Positions 16,657 to 24,533 of a stretch of DNA of 64,000 bases are shown piece by piece. The position numbers and the translations under genes are program-made. Under the pieces are notes generated by a model that was not told where the DNA came from, ran no database searches, and saw nothing but the letters and a program-made list of their open reading frames with translations. Origin of the DNA: Eggerthellaceae bacterium (GTDB lineage Bacteria > Actinomycetota > Coriobacteriia > Coriobacteriales > Eggerthellaceae); contig WRIS01000001.1 of the NCBI GenBank assembly GCA_009782615.1, forward strand, positions 62,001 to 126,000, in the 5' to 3' direction. Each line of letters opens with the position of its first letter. The first letter of the stretch is position 1.

Positions 16657-17754
16657 ATGAAAGAAAATGCACCACTTCCTTTGTCGCGTCGTCAATTTGT
16701 TGTTGGTTCAACAGCAGTTCTTTCGACTGCGACATTGAGCTTCCTCCTTGGTTGCACGGACACCTCCGCCCCAAGCACGGACAATTCTGAAGCGAGCTCC
16801 TCAGCAGAAACCAAACCAGCAACGGAAAAGATTAGCATGGTATGGCTTCCCGACACTTCTTCAAGTGAATTTTCCGTAGCGCGCGATGCCTGGGCAGCAG
16901 AGATTATGGCAGCTTGTGGTCTTGAGTGCGATATGGTTCTCACCACCGACTACAATGTTGCTATCGAAGCAATTGCTTCGGGTAAGGCAAACATGGCCGG
17001 TCTCGGCGCAGAAGGCTATATCCAAGCGAACAAAAAGAACAGCAACGTTCAGTGTGCGTTCATTCACAGCGATGCGGATGGCACCACGGAAGGCGCTTGC
17101 TATTACAGCCGCATAGCGGTGCAAACCGAAAAAGCCAAAGAGTATCAAGATGGCAGTGGCAAGTTTTCCATTGACAACCTTGAGGGAAAGAGTTTCTCCT
17201 ATGTTTCTGCCACCTCAACTTCTGGTTTTAAGGTTCCTTCTGCTGGTATCGTAAAGCATTTCAACTTAGATTCTTCGGATGACTTGACCGAATCAGGCAA
17301 GTTCTTCTCCGAGGTTTTATTTGGTGGTTCTCACCAAGGGTCCTTGTTCAACCTAGTTTCGGGAGATGCCGATGCTGCGGCATTTTGCGACAGCGACACC
17401 GACATGTTCCTCAAGCTTGTGTCGGGCACCGAAAACGATATTGGTGCAGTCTATGAAGTGAAAAGCGATGCGGAAGCTCCTTTCGATACCGTGCGCGGTC
17501 AGCAGTTCACCATTATTAGTGTAACCCCAGTTCTTAATGCTCCCTATGCATTTAACCATGATGCTATTGATGATGAAACGCGTGAGAAAATCATTGCCCA
17601 CTTCTGCTCAGATGAAATTACCAATAATCCAGGAATCTTCTATGATCCCGATGACGAAAACGCAAAGGGACTCATTAAGAAGGTTTCCGATAAGGTGCGC
17701 TTTGTTGAGGTAACTGATGATTGGTACGACCCGATTCGCAAGCTTAGCTCCTAG
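16657..17754 (+). CDS. phnD: Phosphonate ABC transporter substrate-binding lipoprotein
   Basis: Extracytoplasmic receptor that delivers phosphonates (or phosphate/phosphite) to the PhnCE importer. The N-terminus has a twin-arginine motif SRRQFVVG (residues 9-16), a hydrophobic stretch and a lipobox ending LLGC (Cys about 32), followed by a Ser/Thr/Glu-rich linker, so export through Tat with lipid anchoring is likely. The mature part has periplasmic binding protein class 2 features of PhnD: VWLPDTSSSEFSVARDAW, ITTDYNVAIEAIASGKANMAGLGAEGYI and SYVSATSTSGFKVPSAGI. First gene of the operon; the downstream ATPase starts 15 bp on. Its Shine-Dalgarno (AGAGAAAGAG) is weak. Confidence 0.9.
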   Translation: MKENAPLPLSRRQFVVGSTAVLSTATLSFLLGCTDTSAPSTDNSEASSSAETKPATEKISMVWLPDTSSSEFSVARDAWAAEIMAACGLECDMVLTTDYNVAIEAIASGKANMAGLGAEGYIQANKKNSNVQCAFIHSDADGTTEGACYYSRIAVQTEKAKEYQDGSGKFSIDNLEGKSFSYVSATSTSGFKVPSAGIVKHFNLDSSDDLTESGKFFSEVLFGGSHQGSLFNLVSGDADAAAFCDSDTDMFLKLVSGTENDIGAVYEVKSDAEAPFDTVRGQQFTIISVTPVLNAPYAFNHDAIDDETREKIIAHFCSDEITNNPGIFYDPDDENAKGLIKKVSDKVRFVEVTDDWYDPIRKLSS

Positions 17755-17769
17755 GAAACGGAACCCACT

Positions 17770-18600
17770 ATGGATGCAAGCAGCTTACTTCATATCGAAG
17801 GCCTCGGCAAAGATTACAGTAGCAAAAGCAAGGCGCTCACGGATGTTTCGCTGTCCTTGGCGCGTGGTCAATTCGTGTCAGTGATAGGATCATCGGGTGC
17901 AGGAAAATCAACCTTGCTGCGCTGCATCAATCGCCTTATCGACCCGAATGCGGGAAGCGTTGTCTTTGACGGTAAAGACGTAGTTGCAATGGGCAAGCGC
18001 GAGCTGCGTCAGGCACGACGACGCATCAGCATGATATTCCAGCACTATAATCTGGTATATCGGTCGACTTCTATTGAGAATGTCTTGCAGGGTAGGCTAG
18101 GGTACAAATCCACCATTGCTGGTGTTTTAGGCTTGTATTCAGAAGAGGAAAAAGAACGAGCATTTTCTATTCTTGAACAACTGGGTCTTGCAGAGTTCGC
18201 CTATACTCGCACAGACCAGCTTTCAGGCGGTCAGAAGCAGCGCGTCGGGATTGCCCGCGCGTTGCTTCAAGACCCCCTTTTGATTCTTGCCGATGAACCG
18301 ATTGCCAGCCTTGACCCTAAGGCTTCACAAATGATTATGGAACATCTGCGTTGGGCGGTTGATACTCTTGGCGTTACTTGTCTGGTGAATCTTCATCAAG
18401 TTGATTACGCTATCGAATTTTCAGACCGCATCATTGCCTTAAAAAAGGGTCATCTGGTATTTGACGGGACACCCAACGAACTTGATGCACGTGCTATTTC
18501 TGACATTTACGCAACCCCCTATGTTGAAGAAAAGGTGCTCCAAGAACCTATTTCAGAAACCCAAGAGGAAAAAGTACTTGCTGCAGTGGGTGTCGCTTGA
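17770..18600 (+). CDS. phnC: Phosphonate ABC transporter ATP-binding protein
   Basis: Energises phosphonate import. Walker [16 protein letters not shown] (about 38-52), Q-loop around MIFQHYNLVYRSTSIENVLQGRLG (typical of PhnC), ABC signature LSGGQKQRVGIARALLQ and Walker B LILADEPIASLDP are intact. At 276 residues it fits the family. The stop codon shares one base with the start of the first permease (TGATG), showing translational coupling. Substrate range (phosphonate versus phosphite) cannot be told from sequence, but the adjoining C-P lyase genes argue for organophosphonates. Confidence 0.93.
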   Translation: MDASSLLHIEGLGKDYSSKSKALTDVSLSLARGQFVSVIGSSGAGKSTLLRCINRLIDPNAGSVVFDGKDVVAMGKRELRQARRRISMIFQHYNLVYRSTSIENVLQGRLGYKSTIAGVLGLYSEEEKERAFSILEQLGLAEFAYTRTDQLSGGQKQRVGIARALLQDPLLILADEPIASLDPKASQMIMEHLRWAVDTLGVTCLVNLHQVDYAIEFSDRIIALKKGHLVFDGTPNELDARAISDIYATPYVEEKVLQEPISETQEEKVLAAVGVA

Positions 18601-19385
18601 TGGACAAAAAATTCTTCCGAAAACGAACCCTTGCACTTGTGGGGGTTTTCGTTTTACTTATGGCAATAAACGTTGCCTCGGCTGGGTTTGTGGGTTTTAA
18701 TCCGATAAAAGTGATTGGTGATATTCCTCATGGCATTGTTTGGATGGCACAAAACTTTACGCCTTCGCTTGAGTCTTTTGCGAAGATTGATACTATTTTA
18801 ATTTCCTTGGGGAAAACCATACTTCTCTCAATTGCTTCAAGTTGTATCGCTGCCATCTTTGCCTACATGTGTGCGGTCATTGGGTCGCGCGAAGCAGGTC
18901 TGGGCGGACCATTCCCTTTGATAATTAGAGGCATTGCTTCGGTATTCAGAAATATTCCCGTAGTAGCATGGGCGTTCATTTTGATGTTTTCCTTCAAGCA
19001 AAGTGAGTTTACGGGATTCCTTGCTCTTTTCCTTGGAACTTTCGGGTATTTAACTCGGTGTTTCTTGGAAAGCATTGATGAAGTTGCTGGTGGCTCTGTT
19101 GAAGCACTTCGGGCAACGGGTGCGGGCTTTGCTCCTATTGTTACTCAGGCCATTATCCCGATGTCGATTACGGCAGTCATTAGTTGGACACTGTATATGA
19201 TTGAAACAAATATACGTGATGCAACGCTTATCGGCATTCTCACAGGCGCAGGCATTGGTGCTCTCTTTGATGTCTACTACAAAAGCTTCCGCTACGATCT
19301 TGCCGCCTTGGTTATTTTGTGCATCGTAGTGGCAGTAATTGCTTGTGAGGCAATTTCTAACTATGTGAGGAGGCAGATAATATGA
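18600..19385 (+). CDS. phnE: Phosphonate ABC transporter permease (first copy)
   Basis: A 261-residue inner membrane permease with about six hydrophobic segments. The cytoplasmic EAA-type loop, which contacts the ATPase, reads SVEALRATGAGFAPIVTQAI (about 163-182). The family motif ETNIRDATLIGILTGAGIGALF is present near the C-terminus. ATG at 18600 overlaps the phnC stop; a TTG one codon earlier is possible but less likely. Two different permeases follow each other here, probably forming a heterodimeric channel, as in several Gram-positive phn loci. Its stop overlaps the second permease start as ATGA. Confidence 0.9.
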   Translation: MDKKFFRKRTLALVGVFVLLMAINVASAGFVGFNPIKVIGDIPHGIVWMAQNFTPSLESFAKIDTILISLGKTILLSIASSCIAAIFAYMCAVIGSREAGLGGPFPLIIRGIASVFRNIPVVAWAFILMFSFKQSEFTGFLALFLGTFGYLTRCFLESIDEVAGGSVEALRATGAGFAPIVTQAIIPMSITAVISWTLYMIETNIRDATLIGILTGAGIGALFDVYYKSFRYDLAALVILCIVVAVIACEAISNYVRRQII

Positions 19386-20323
19386 CCCCTCCCTTATGGA
19401 CAGAGAGAAAAAACACAAAGGCATTTGCTGGGGAAGTGGCAGCAGGTGGCGTGGGAGCTTCCGTAAATCTCGATCTTGGAGAAATGCCCCAGCAATTCAG
19501 GCGTTATTCTCGGCGTGGGAAACTTAAAACCCGCAAGATGACTAAATCGAACACTGCTCTCACGATTACTCTGCTTGTTTTTGGAGCGCTTACACTCTAC
19601 ACCATGCTTACCATTAACTACGGCAAGGTGGCTCTATTCGATGCTTTTATGCAAATGCTCAAAAACCTTGCGATAATGTTTTTTCAGCCTGGTTTGGCAG
19701 GGCACTTCACAGCTTTTGATGTATTCGAAGGGGTGTTCATCACTATTGCTCTTTCGGTGCTGACGACGTTCATTGGCGCTCTGATTGCGTTTGTGCTTGG
19801 ACTTTTAGCAGCAGTAAACCTTTCCAATCGCCTTCTTGCTAACGCAATAAAAGCCGTGATGTCAGTTTTTCGAGCAGTTCCGACCATCCTTTGGGTACTC
19901 GTTTTCACGGTTGCTCTTGGGCTTGGGGCGGGTGCCGCTATTGTCGGTCTTTTGTTCCATAGCATTGCGTATTTGGTGAAAGCTTATTCGGAATGCTTTG
20001 AAGAAATTGATACGGGGGTGCTCGAGGCCTTGCGGGCATGTGGGGCATCGTGGTGGCAGATAGTCTTTAAGGCGGTAGTTCCTGAAAAGATCAGCCAAAT
20101 GCTTTCATGGACTTTTATTCGTTTTGAGATTAATTTTACGAACGCTATTGCTGTTGGTGCCATAGCTGGTGCTGGCGGTATTGGATACCAGCTCTTTTTG
20201 GCAGGAAGTTTCTACTTTAGCTTCCGTGAAGTTGGCCTCATTGTTTATTGCTGCCTTGCCGTTGCAATCGTGCTGGAAATCATTGCGACAAAACTACGCA
20301 AGCGCTACATACTACATTCCTAA
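19382..20323 (+). CDS. phnE: Phosphonate ABC transporter permease (second copy)
   Basis: Second PhnE-type permease, 313 residues, with a long N-terminal cytoplasmic extension (residues 1-58, basic near RRYSRRGKLKTRKM) before the first membrane segment. The coupling loop is GVLEALRACGASWWQIVFKAVVPEK (about 214-238, within family norms), and the C-terminal motif is RFEINFTNAIAVGAIAGAGGIGYQ. It begins with an ATGA overlap with the first permease. phnG follows 10 bp later. The extension is absent from most PhnE proteins; an internal start is not supported by a better ribosome-binding site. Confidence 0.9.
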   Translation: MTPPLWTERKNTKAFAGEVAAGGVGASVNLDLGEMPQQFRRYSRRGKLKTRKMTKSNTALTITLLVFGALTLYTMLTINYGKVALFDAFMQMLKNLAIMFFQPGLAGHFTAFDVFEGVFITIALSVLTTFIGALIAFVLGLLAAVNLSNRLLANAIKAVMSVFRAVPTILWVLVFTVALGLGAGAAIVGLLFHSIAYLVKAYSECFEEIDTGVLEALRACGASWWQIVFKAVVPEKISQMLSWTFIRFEINFTNAIAVGAIAGAGGIGYQLFLAGSFYFSFREVGLIVYCCLAVAIVLEIIATKLRKRYILHS

Positions 20324-20333
20324 GGAGAACCTT

Positions 20334-20768
20334 TTGCAAAGATATGAAAGATGCCGAATTCTTGTTGAGGGAGATTCATCGCTTGCTCAAGAAATCGCCG
20401 CAGAAATTGAGAAAGAACACCGAGTTGAGATTATTGATGAACCTCATGAAGAACTGGTAATGATTAAGGTGCGCGAAAGTGTTCGTAACAGTCTTTTCTA
20501 TTTGGGGGAAGCTCTTATGTGTTCGTGCCGCGTGAAACTAGGCGACACAATCGGCCATGGCATGGTTATTGGAACCAAGCGCAATCTTGCCTACAATCTC
20601 GCCCTCATCGATGCCGCTTTTTCTTCAGGAATTGCAGCAAAAAAGGAAGCGGATTGGGAAGCTCGCATACGCGAAGAAGCGCGAAAACTTGCTCGGCGAG
20701 AAGCAAGAGAAGCAACGCTCATCGACAAGACTCGCGTTGATTTCTCGACCATGAAAGTCGAGGTTTAG
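20334..20768 (+). CDS. phnG: C-P lyase subunit PhnG
   Basis: A 144-residue subunit of the PhnGHIJ carbon-phosphorus lyase core. Recognised from the motifs LVMIKVRESVRNSLFYLGEALMCSCRVKLG and GHGMVIGTKRNLAYNLALIDAAFS, which correspond to the family's conserved centre. A TTG start is chosen because AAGGAG lies 6 bases upstream and the resulting length matches the ~150 residues of other PhnG proteins; earlier in-frame starts would fall inside phnE. With PhnI it transfers the ribose triphosphate of ATP to methylphosphonate. The next gene starts 1 bp after the stop. Confidence 0.92.
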   Translation: MQRYERCRILVEGDSSLAQEIAAEIEKEHRVEIIDEPHEELVMIKVRESVRNSLFYLGEALMCSCRVKLGDTIGHGMVIGTKRNLAYNLALIDAAFSSGIAAKKEADWEARIREEARKLARREAREATLIDKTRVDFSTMKVEV

Positions 20769-20769
20769 T

Positions 20770-21441
20770 ATGGGGGCAGATAAAGAACTCCATCATATTC
20801 AACTCTCATTCAGAGCAGTAATGGATGCGATGGCGCGACCAGGGAAGGTATACAATCTTCCCAGTTATCAAGAAAAAAGAAGCTCGCATTTCGGTCTTGA
20901 GGCACCTCTTGAAACCCTCGTGAAGATGTTTATTGACCAGGCAGTAAGCTTTTGCGTGATTGCAAGTGAGCCGACCAATATTCAAAATGCCATCATGGCC
21001 GAAACCCACGCACGCGCGACATCACAAGAAAACGCTTCCTTCGTGGTGGTTGCCCATGGATGTGAAAAAGGGCTGGCTGAACAAGCTATTGCCCAGGCCA
21101 AGAAGGGAAGCTTCTTGTCGCCCGAAGCGGGCGCAACCATTCTTTTGGGGTGCGAGCGTCTCGCTTTTCCAAAGAACCGAGACGACATCGAAAAGAAGGA
21201 TGCGTCGCTTTATTGGGTTTCCGTAGAGGGACCAGGGGTGAAGGATTCTCACGTTTTCGGTGTCGATTACTTTGATTGGGTATGGGCACGAAAACGCAGA
21301 GAAGATGAGTTTCCTTGTGGCATAGAAATCATTCTTGTTGATAGACAAGGACAGGTAGTTGCTATTCCGCGCAGTTCCTTTTTATCGGTATTAGCAATGG
21401 AAGAGGGCAAAGAAGGCGAGGGAACACCATGGCTTATGTAG
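20770..21441 (+). CDS. phnH: C-P lyase subunit PhnH
   Basis: A 223-residue subunit of the C-P lyase core complex, structurally a PLP-transferase-like fold without PLP. It is recognised by the N-terminal signature FRAVMDAMARPGKVYNLP (about 14-31), by GATILLGCERL in the middle, and by VEGPGVKDSHVFGVD (about 153-167), where the family has a conserved GPGI. It is a little longer than the E. coli protein (194 residues). The 3' end overlaps phnI by 13 bp. Confidence 0.9.
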   Translation: MGADKELHHIQLSFRAVMDAMARPGKVYNLPSYQEKRSSHFGLEAPLETLVKMFIDQAVSFCVIASEPTNIQNAIMAETHARATSQENASFVVVAHGCEKGLAEQAIAQAKKGSFLSPEAGATILLGCERLAFPKNRDDIEKKDASLYWVSVEGPGVKDSHVFGVDYFDWVWARKRREDEFPCGIEIILVDRQGQVVAIPRSSFLSVLAMEEGKEGEGTPWLM

Positions 21442-22721
21442 CGGTACGTGGTGGTCAAGAAGCCATCGAAGCAAGCCTTTCGCTGTTGGCTTGGGAGCGC
21501 GTCAAATCAGGGGCTTGTGTTGAAATAAAAGACATCGCAGACACTTTTCCTGATCTTATTGACCAAGTGATGGGGGAAAGTTCACTCTATGCCCCTGAAT
21601 TGGCGGCACTTGCTTTGAAGCAGGCGCAAGGTTCGTGTGAGGAAGCGGTTTTTTTGCTGCGAGCATTCCGTTCAACGCTTGAGCGTCCTTATATCTCACG
21701 CGCAGTAGAGGCGGATGCAATGCAGTGTGCTCGACGTATCTCTGCCGCGTTCAAAGATATTCCTGGTGGTCAAATCTTGGGTGCTACAAGAGATTACAGT
21801 CATCGACTCATCGACTTTAATTTACGGCGAGAAACCAGCGAAACGGTGCGTGAATTACGCAAGGAAATGAAGCATATTTGGAAAGAAGAATGGGAAGAAG
21901 CTGGCTTGGGCAAAGAAGATGATAAGCAAGCTATGGGAAAAAACACCCTTGAGATATCTGAAAGCGATGATGCCGAGGCTGATGCTGAGACTGAGCCGCT
22001 CTTTTCGGGTGAGCGTCTTGGGCGCCTTCCAAAGGTGGCTGACTATCTTCGCAGTCAAGGTCTCCTTGCCCAATATGATAGTGATGATACCACTCCATCT
22101 GATGCAACTATGGAGCCGCTTGTTTTCCCGACTCCGCGTTCTATGCGGCTGCAAATCTTGGCGCGTGGCATGACGCAAGGAGTTATAGCCTTAGGATATG
22201 CGGGAATCCGCGGGTTTGGTTTGGGGCATCCCACGGTTGCTGAGTTGCGCTATGGCAATATCGAAATTGCAATTGACCACCCTTTGGGGGCACATGAAAA
22301 CTCTGCGGAAAAAGATTCTTATCAAGCAGATAAGGGTAGTGCTTATTACGTGGGCGCAATTCCCGTGACTGAAGTCGAAGGTGTCTTTGAGATTGAAGTA
22401 GAAAAAGCAGACGGCGGGAAAGAGTTCACCTTTGATTTAGGATATGGCATGGTTATGGGTCATGGCGAAACAAAAGCCATTGCCATGAGCGTACTCGATT
22501 TTTGCCTGAGGTCGGAAGATAAGCGATTCCCAACTCAAGATGAAGAATTCGTTTTGTATCACGTTGATGGCATCGAAGCGACAGGCTTTATATCGCATCT
22601 CAAGCTTCCTCATTATGTGACCTTCCAATCAAAGCTTTCAAGTGTGCGCAAGGCAAAAGATTTAGCAAATGAAGACAAATCTCATGCAAGGGAGGGGGAA
22701 CAAGATGACAAAACAGTATAA
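21429..22721 (+). CDS. phnI: C-P lyase subunit PhnI (nucleosidase-type component)
   Basis: PhnI with PhnG, H and L converts ATP and methylphosphonate into ribose-1-methylphosphonate-5-triphosphate with release of adenine. The start YVAVRGGQEAIEAS and the segment ARRISAAFKDIPGGQILGATRDYSHRLIDF are typical. A second conserved block is RGMTQGVIALGYAGIRGFGLGHPTVAELR. At 430 residues it is about 75 longer than E. coli PhnI: an acidic, low-complexity insertion (about residues 140-230, rich in Asp/Glu and Ser) and a charged C-terminal tail account for the excess. It overlaps phnH by 13 bp and phnJ by 17 bp. Confidence 0.9.
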   Translation: MAYVAVRGGQEAIEASLSLLAWERVKSGACVEIKDIADTFPDLIDQVMGESSLYAPELAALALKQAQGSCEEAVFLLRAFRSTLERPYISRAVEADAMQCARRISAAFKDIPGGQILGATRDYSHRLIDFNLRRETSETVRELRKEMKHIWKEEWEEAGLGKEDDKQAMGKNTLEISESDDAEADAETEPLFSGERLGRLPKVADYLRSQGLLAQYDSDDTTPSDATMEPLVFPTPRSMRLQILARGMTQGVIALGYAGIRGFGLGHPTVAELRYGNIEIAIDHPLGAHENSAEKDSYQADKGSAYYVGAIPVTEVEGVFEIEVEKADGGKEFTFDLGYGMVMGHGETKAIAMSVLDFCLRSEDKRFPTQDEEFVLYHVDGIEATGFISHLKLPHYVTFQSKLSSVRKAKDLANEDKSHAREGEQDDKTV

Positions 22722-23550
22722 TTTCGCCTTCTTTGATGAGGCGTCGAAACGCGAAATTCGCAGAGCGATTATCAAAGGAATTGCGGTGCCAGGCTATCAG
22801 GTTCCCTTTGCTTCACGTGAGATGCCTATCGGGCGCGGATGGGGGACGGGGGGACTACAAATAACGCTTGCAATCATAGGGAAGAGAGACGTGCTTAAGG
22901 TTATCGACCAAGGGTGTGATGAAAGTGTTAATGCAGTCAATATCAAAAAACTTATCCATGCAACGACAGATGTGGAGATTACGGAAGAGACTAAGCGGGC
23001 AAGCATTATTCAGTCGCGCCACCGCATTCCCGAACACCCCTTGGAGGAAAACCAAATTATGGTATTGCAGGTTCCGACACCCGAACCTCTACGTCATTTT
23101 GAACCCCGAGAGGCAGCTACCCGCGTACTTCACGCTCAAGCCGACTACACAGGAGCCTGGCTCAACCTTTTTGATCAAATTGTCTGTTTTGGAACAACGA
23201 CGACGGGAGCAGACCATCCTGTCAAAGTAAACCAGCGCTACGTTATGGCACCGTCGCCAATTCCGCGTTTTGACAATCTGAAACTTCATCAAAGCCCGAA
23301 CCTTACCTTGTTTGGAGCAGGGCGCGAAAAGAAGATTTATGCGGTTCCGCCCTACACCACCGTTGAGCCACTTGACTTCAAAGACCATCCTTTTGCGGTC
23401 GAGGATTTTCGTGGAAAGCAGTGCACTATTTGTGGTGCGAGTGGTGTTTATCTTGACGAGACGGTTGATGAAGAGAGCGGAAAAACCCTCTATCGTTGCA
23501 ACGATACCGCGTTTTGTACCCAACAAGCCGCACTGAAAGGGCTGATATAG
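22705..23550 (+). CDS. phnJ: Alpha-D-ribose 1-methylphosphonate 5-phosphate C-P lyase
   Basis: The radical SAM enzyme that cleaves the carbon-phosphorus bond. Length 281 residues, the same as in E. coli. The glycine-radical region reads IAVPGYQVPFASREMPIGRG (about 26-45), with Gly30 the likely radical site. The Fe-S cysteines are clustered at the C-terminus as CTICGASG...YRCNDTAFC, the unusual placement that defines the family. The ATG at 22705 is preceded by an AGGGGG-type site and lies inside the end of phnI. phnK starts directly after the stop. Confidence 0.95.
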   Translation: MTKQYNFAFFDEASKREIRRAIIKGIAVPGYQVPFASREMPIGRGWGTGGLQITLAIIGKRDVLKVIDQGCDESVNAVNIKKLIHATTDVEITEETKRASIIQSRHRIPEHPLEENQIMVLQVPTPEPLRHFEPREAATRVLHAQADYTGAWLNLFDQIVCFGTTTTGADHPVKVNQRYVMAPSPIPRFDNLKLHQSPNLTLFGAGREKKIYAVPPYTTVEPLDFKDHPFAVEDFRGKQCTICGASGVYLDETVDEESGKTLYRCNDTAFCTQQAALKGLI

Positions 23551-24477
23551 ATGCAAGCCTTAGTAGAAAAGCAAAGAAGTCAAGAGAGTGTTTTTGACAT
23601 GTCTGACCCAAAAGAAAAAACTATGGCTCATACTCCTATTATTGAAGAGTGCCCCACGCTTGTCCTTCAAGGATTATCGCGTCATTTTGGGTCGTGCTGT
23701 TCGTATTGCCAAGATGAAAATGCTCAACTTGAACGCAATGTTTGCCCGCGTTGTGGAACGGTGCACGCACTGCGCAACGTCAGCCTGGAGCTTTTTCCTG
23801 GTGAAATTGTGGGCATTGTAGGCGAGTCGGGGAGCGGAAAATCAACACTCATGCAGTGTTTGTATTTTGACCAAGAAGCAAGTAGCGGGACTTTGCATTT
23901 GCAATCATATGATGGCGGACTTCACAACGCCTTTGAGCTTTCTTCACAAGAGCGCCTGCGGGTACGTAACACGATGTTGGGGATGGTATACCAAAATCCT
24001 TATCTGGGTTTGCGTATGGACTATTCGTCCCTTTCTAACATTGCTGAACAGATGATATCTTCAGGAAATCGACTTGTTGAGACAATGATTGGGCGGGGGA
24101 GTTCCTTGCTTGATGAAGTGAACATTCCTGAGCGCCGTAAAACCGAAGCTCCCCGACGTTTTTCTGGTGGCATGCAACAACGGGTACAGATTGCAAAAGC
24201 GCTTTCAAACAATCCGCCGATTTTGCTTCTTGACGAAGTGACGACAGGACTTGACCTTTCCGTACAAGCAAATGTTCTCGATTTGATTTTGCGCATTCGC
24301 CGCGATTTCAGAGTAAGCATGCTTGTAGTAAGCCACGATCTTGGAGTCGTGAGGATGTTGGCAGACCGCACACTAGTCATGCTTGACGGGCAGGTAATCG
24401 AAAGCGGGCTTACCGACCAGATACTGGAAGACCCCCAGCACGCCTACACTCAACAACTGGTGTATTCGTTGCTGTAA
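23551..24477 (+). CDS. phnK: C-P lyase ABC-type ATPase PhnK
   Basis: An ABC ATPase that binds the C-P lyase core; it is not a transporter component. Walker A GESGSGKSTLMQCLYF, signature FSGGMQQRVQIAKAL and Walker B ILLLDEVTTGLD are complete. Before Walker A there is a four-cysteine insert, CCSYCQ...NVCPRCGTV, suggesting a zinc or Fe-S site; E. coli PhnK does not show it. The ORF starts with ATG immediately after the phnJ stop, giving ~30 poorly conserved residues, so a later start (ATG at 23599 or 23623) is possible. At 308 residues it is longer than the ~250 of E. coli PhnK. Confidence 0.88.
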   Translation: MQALVEKQRSQESVFDMSDPKEKTMAHTPIIEECPTLVLQGLSRHFGSCCSYCQDENAQLERNVCPRCGTVHALRNVSLELFPGEIVGIVGESGSGKSTLMQCLYFDQEASSGTLHLQSYDGGLHNAFELSSQERLRVRNTMLGMVYQNPYLGLRMDYSSLSNIAEQMISSGNRLVETMIGRGSSLLDEVNIPERRKTEAPRRFSGGMQQRVQIAKALSNNPPILLLDEVTTGLDLSVQANVLDLILRIRRDFRVSMLVVSHDLGVVRMLADRTLVMLDGQVIESGLTDQILEDPQHAYTQQLVYSLL

Positions 24478-24533
24478 ATAATAAGCAAAATGCTACGTTT
24501 AAGAATAACGAAAGTCTGAGAAGAGGTTTTTAT

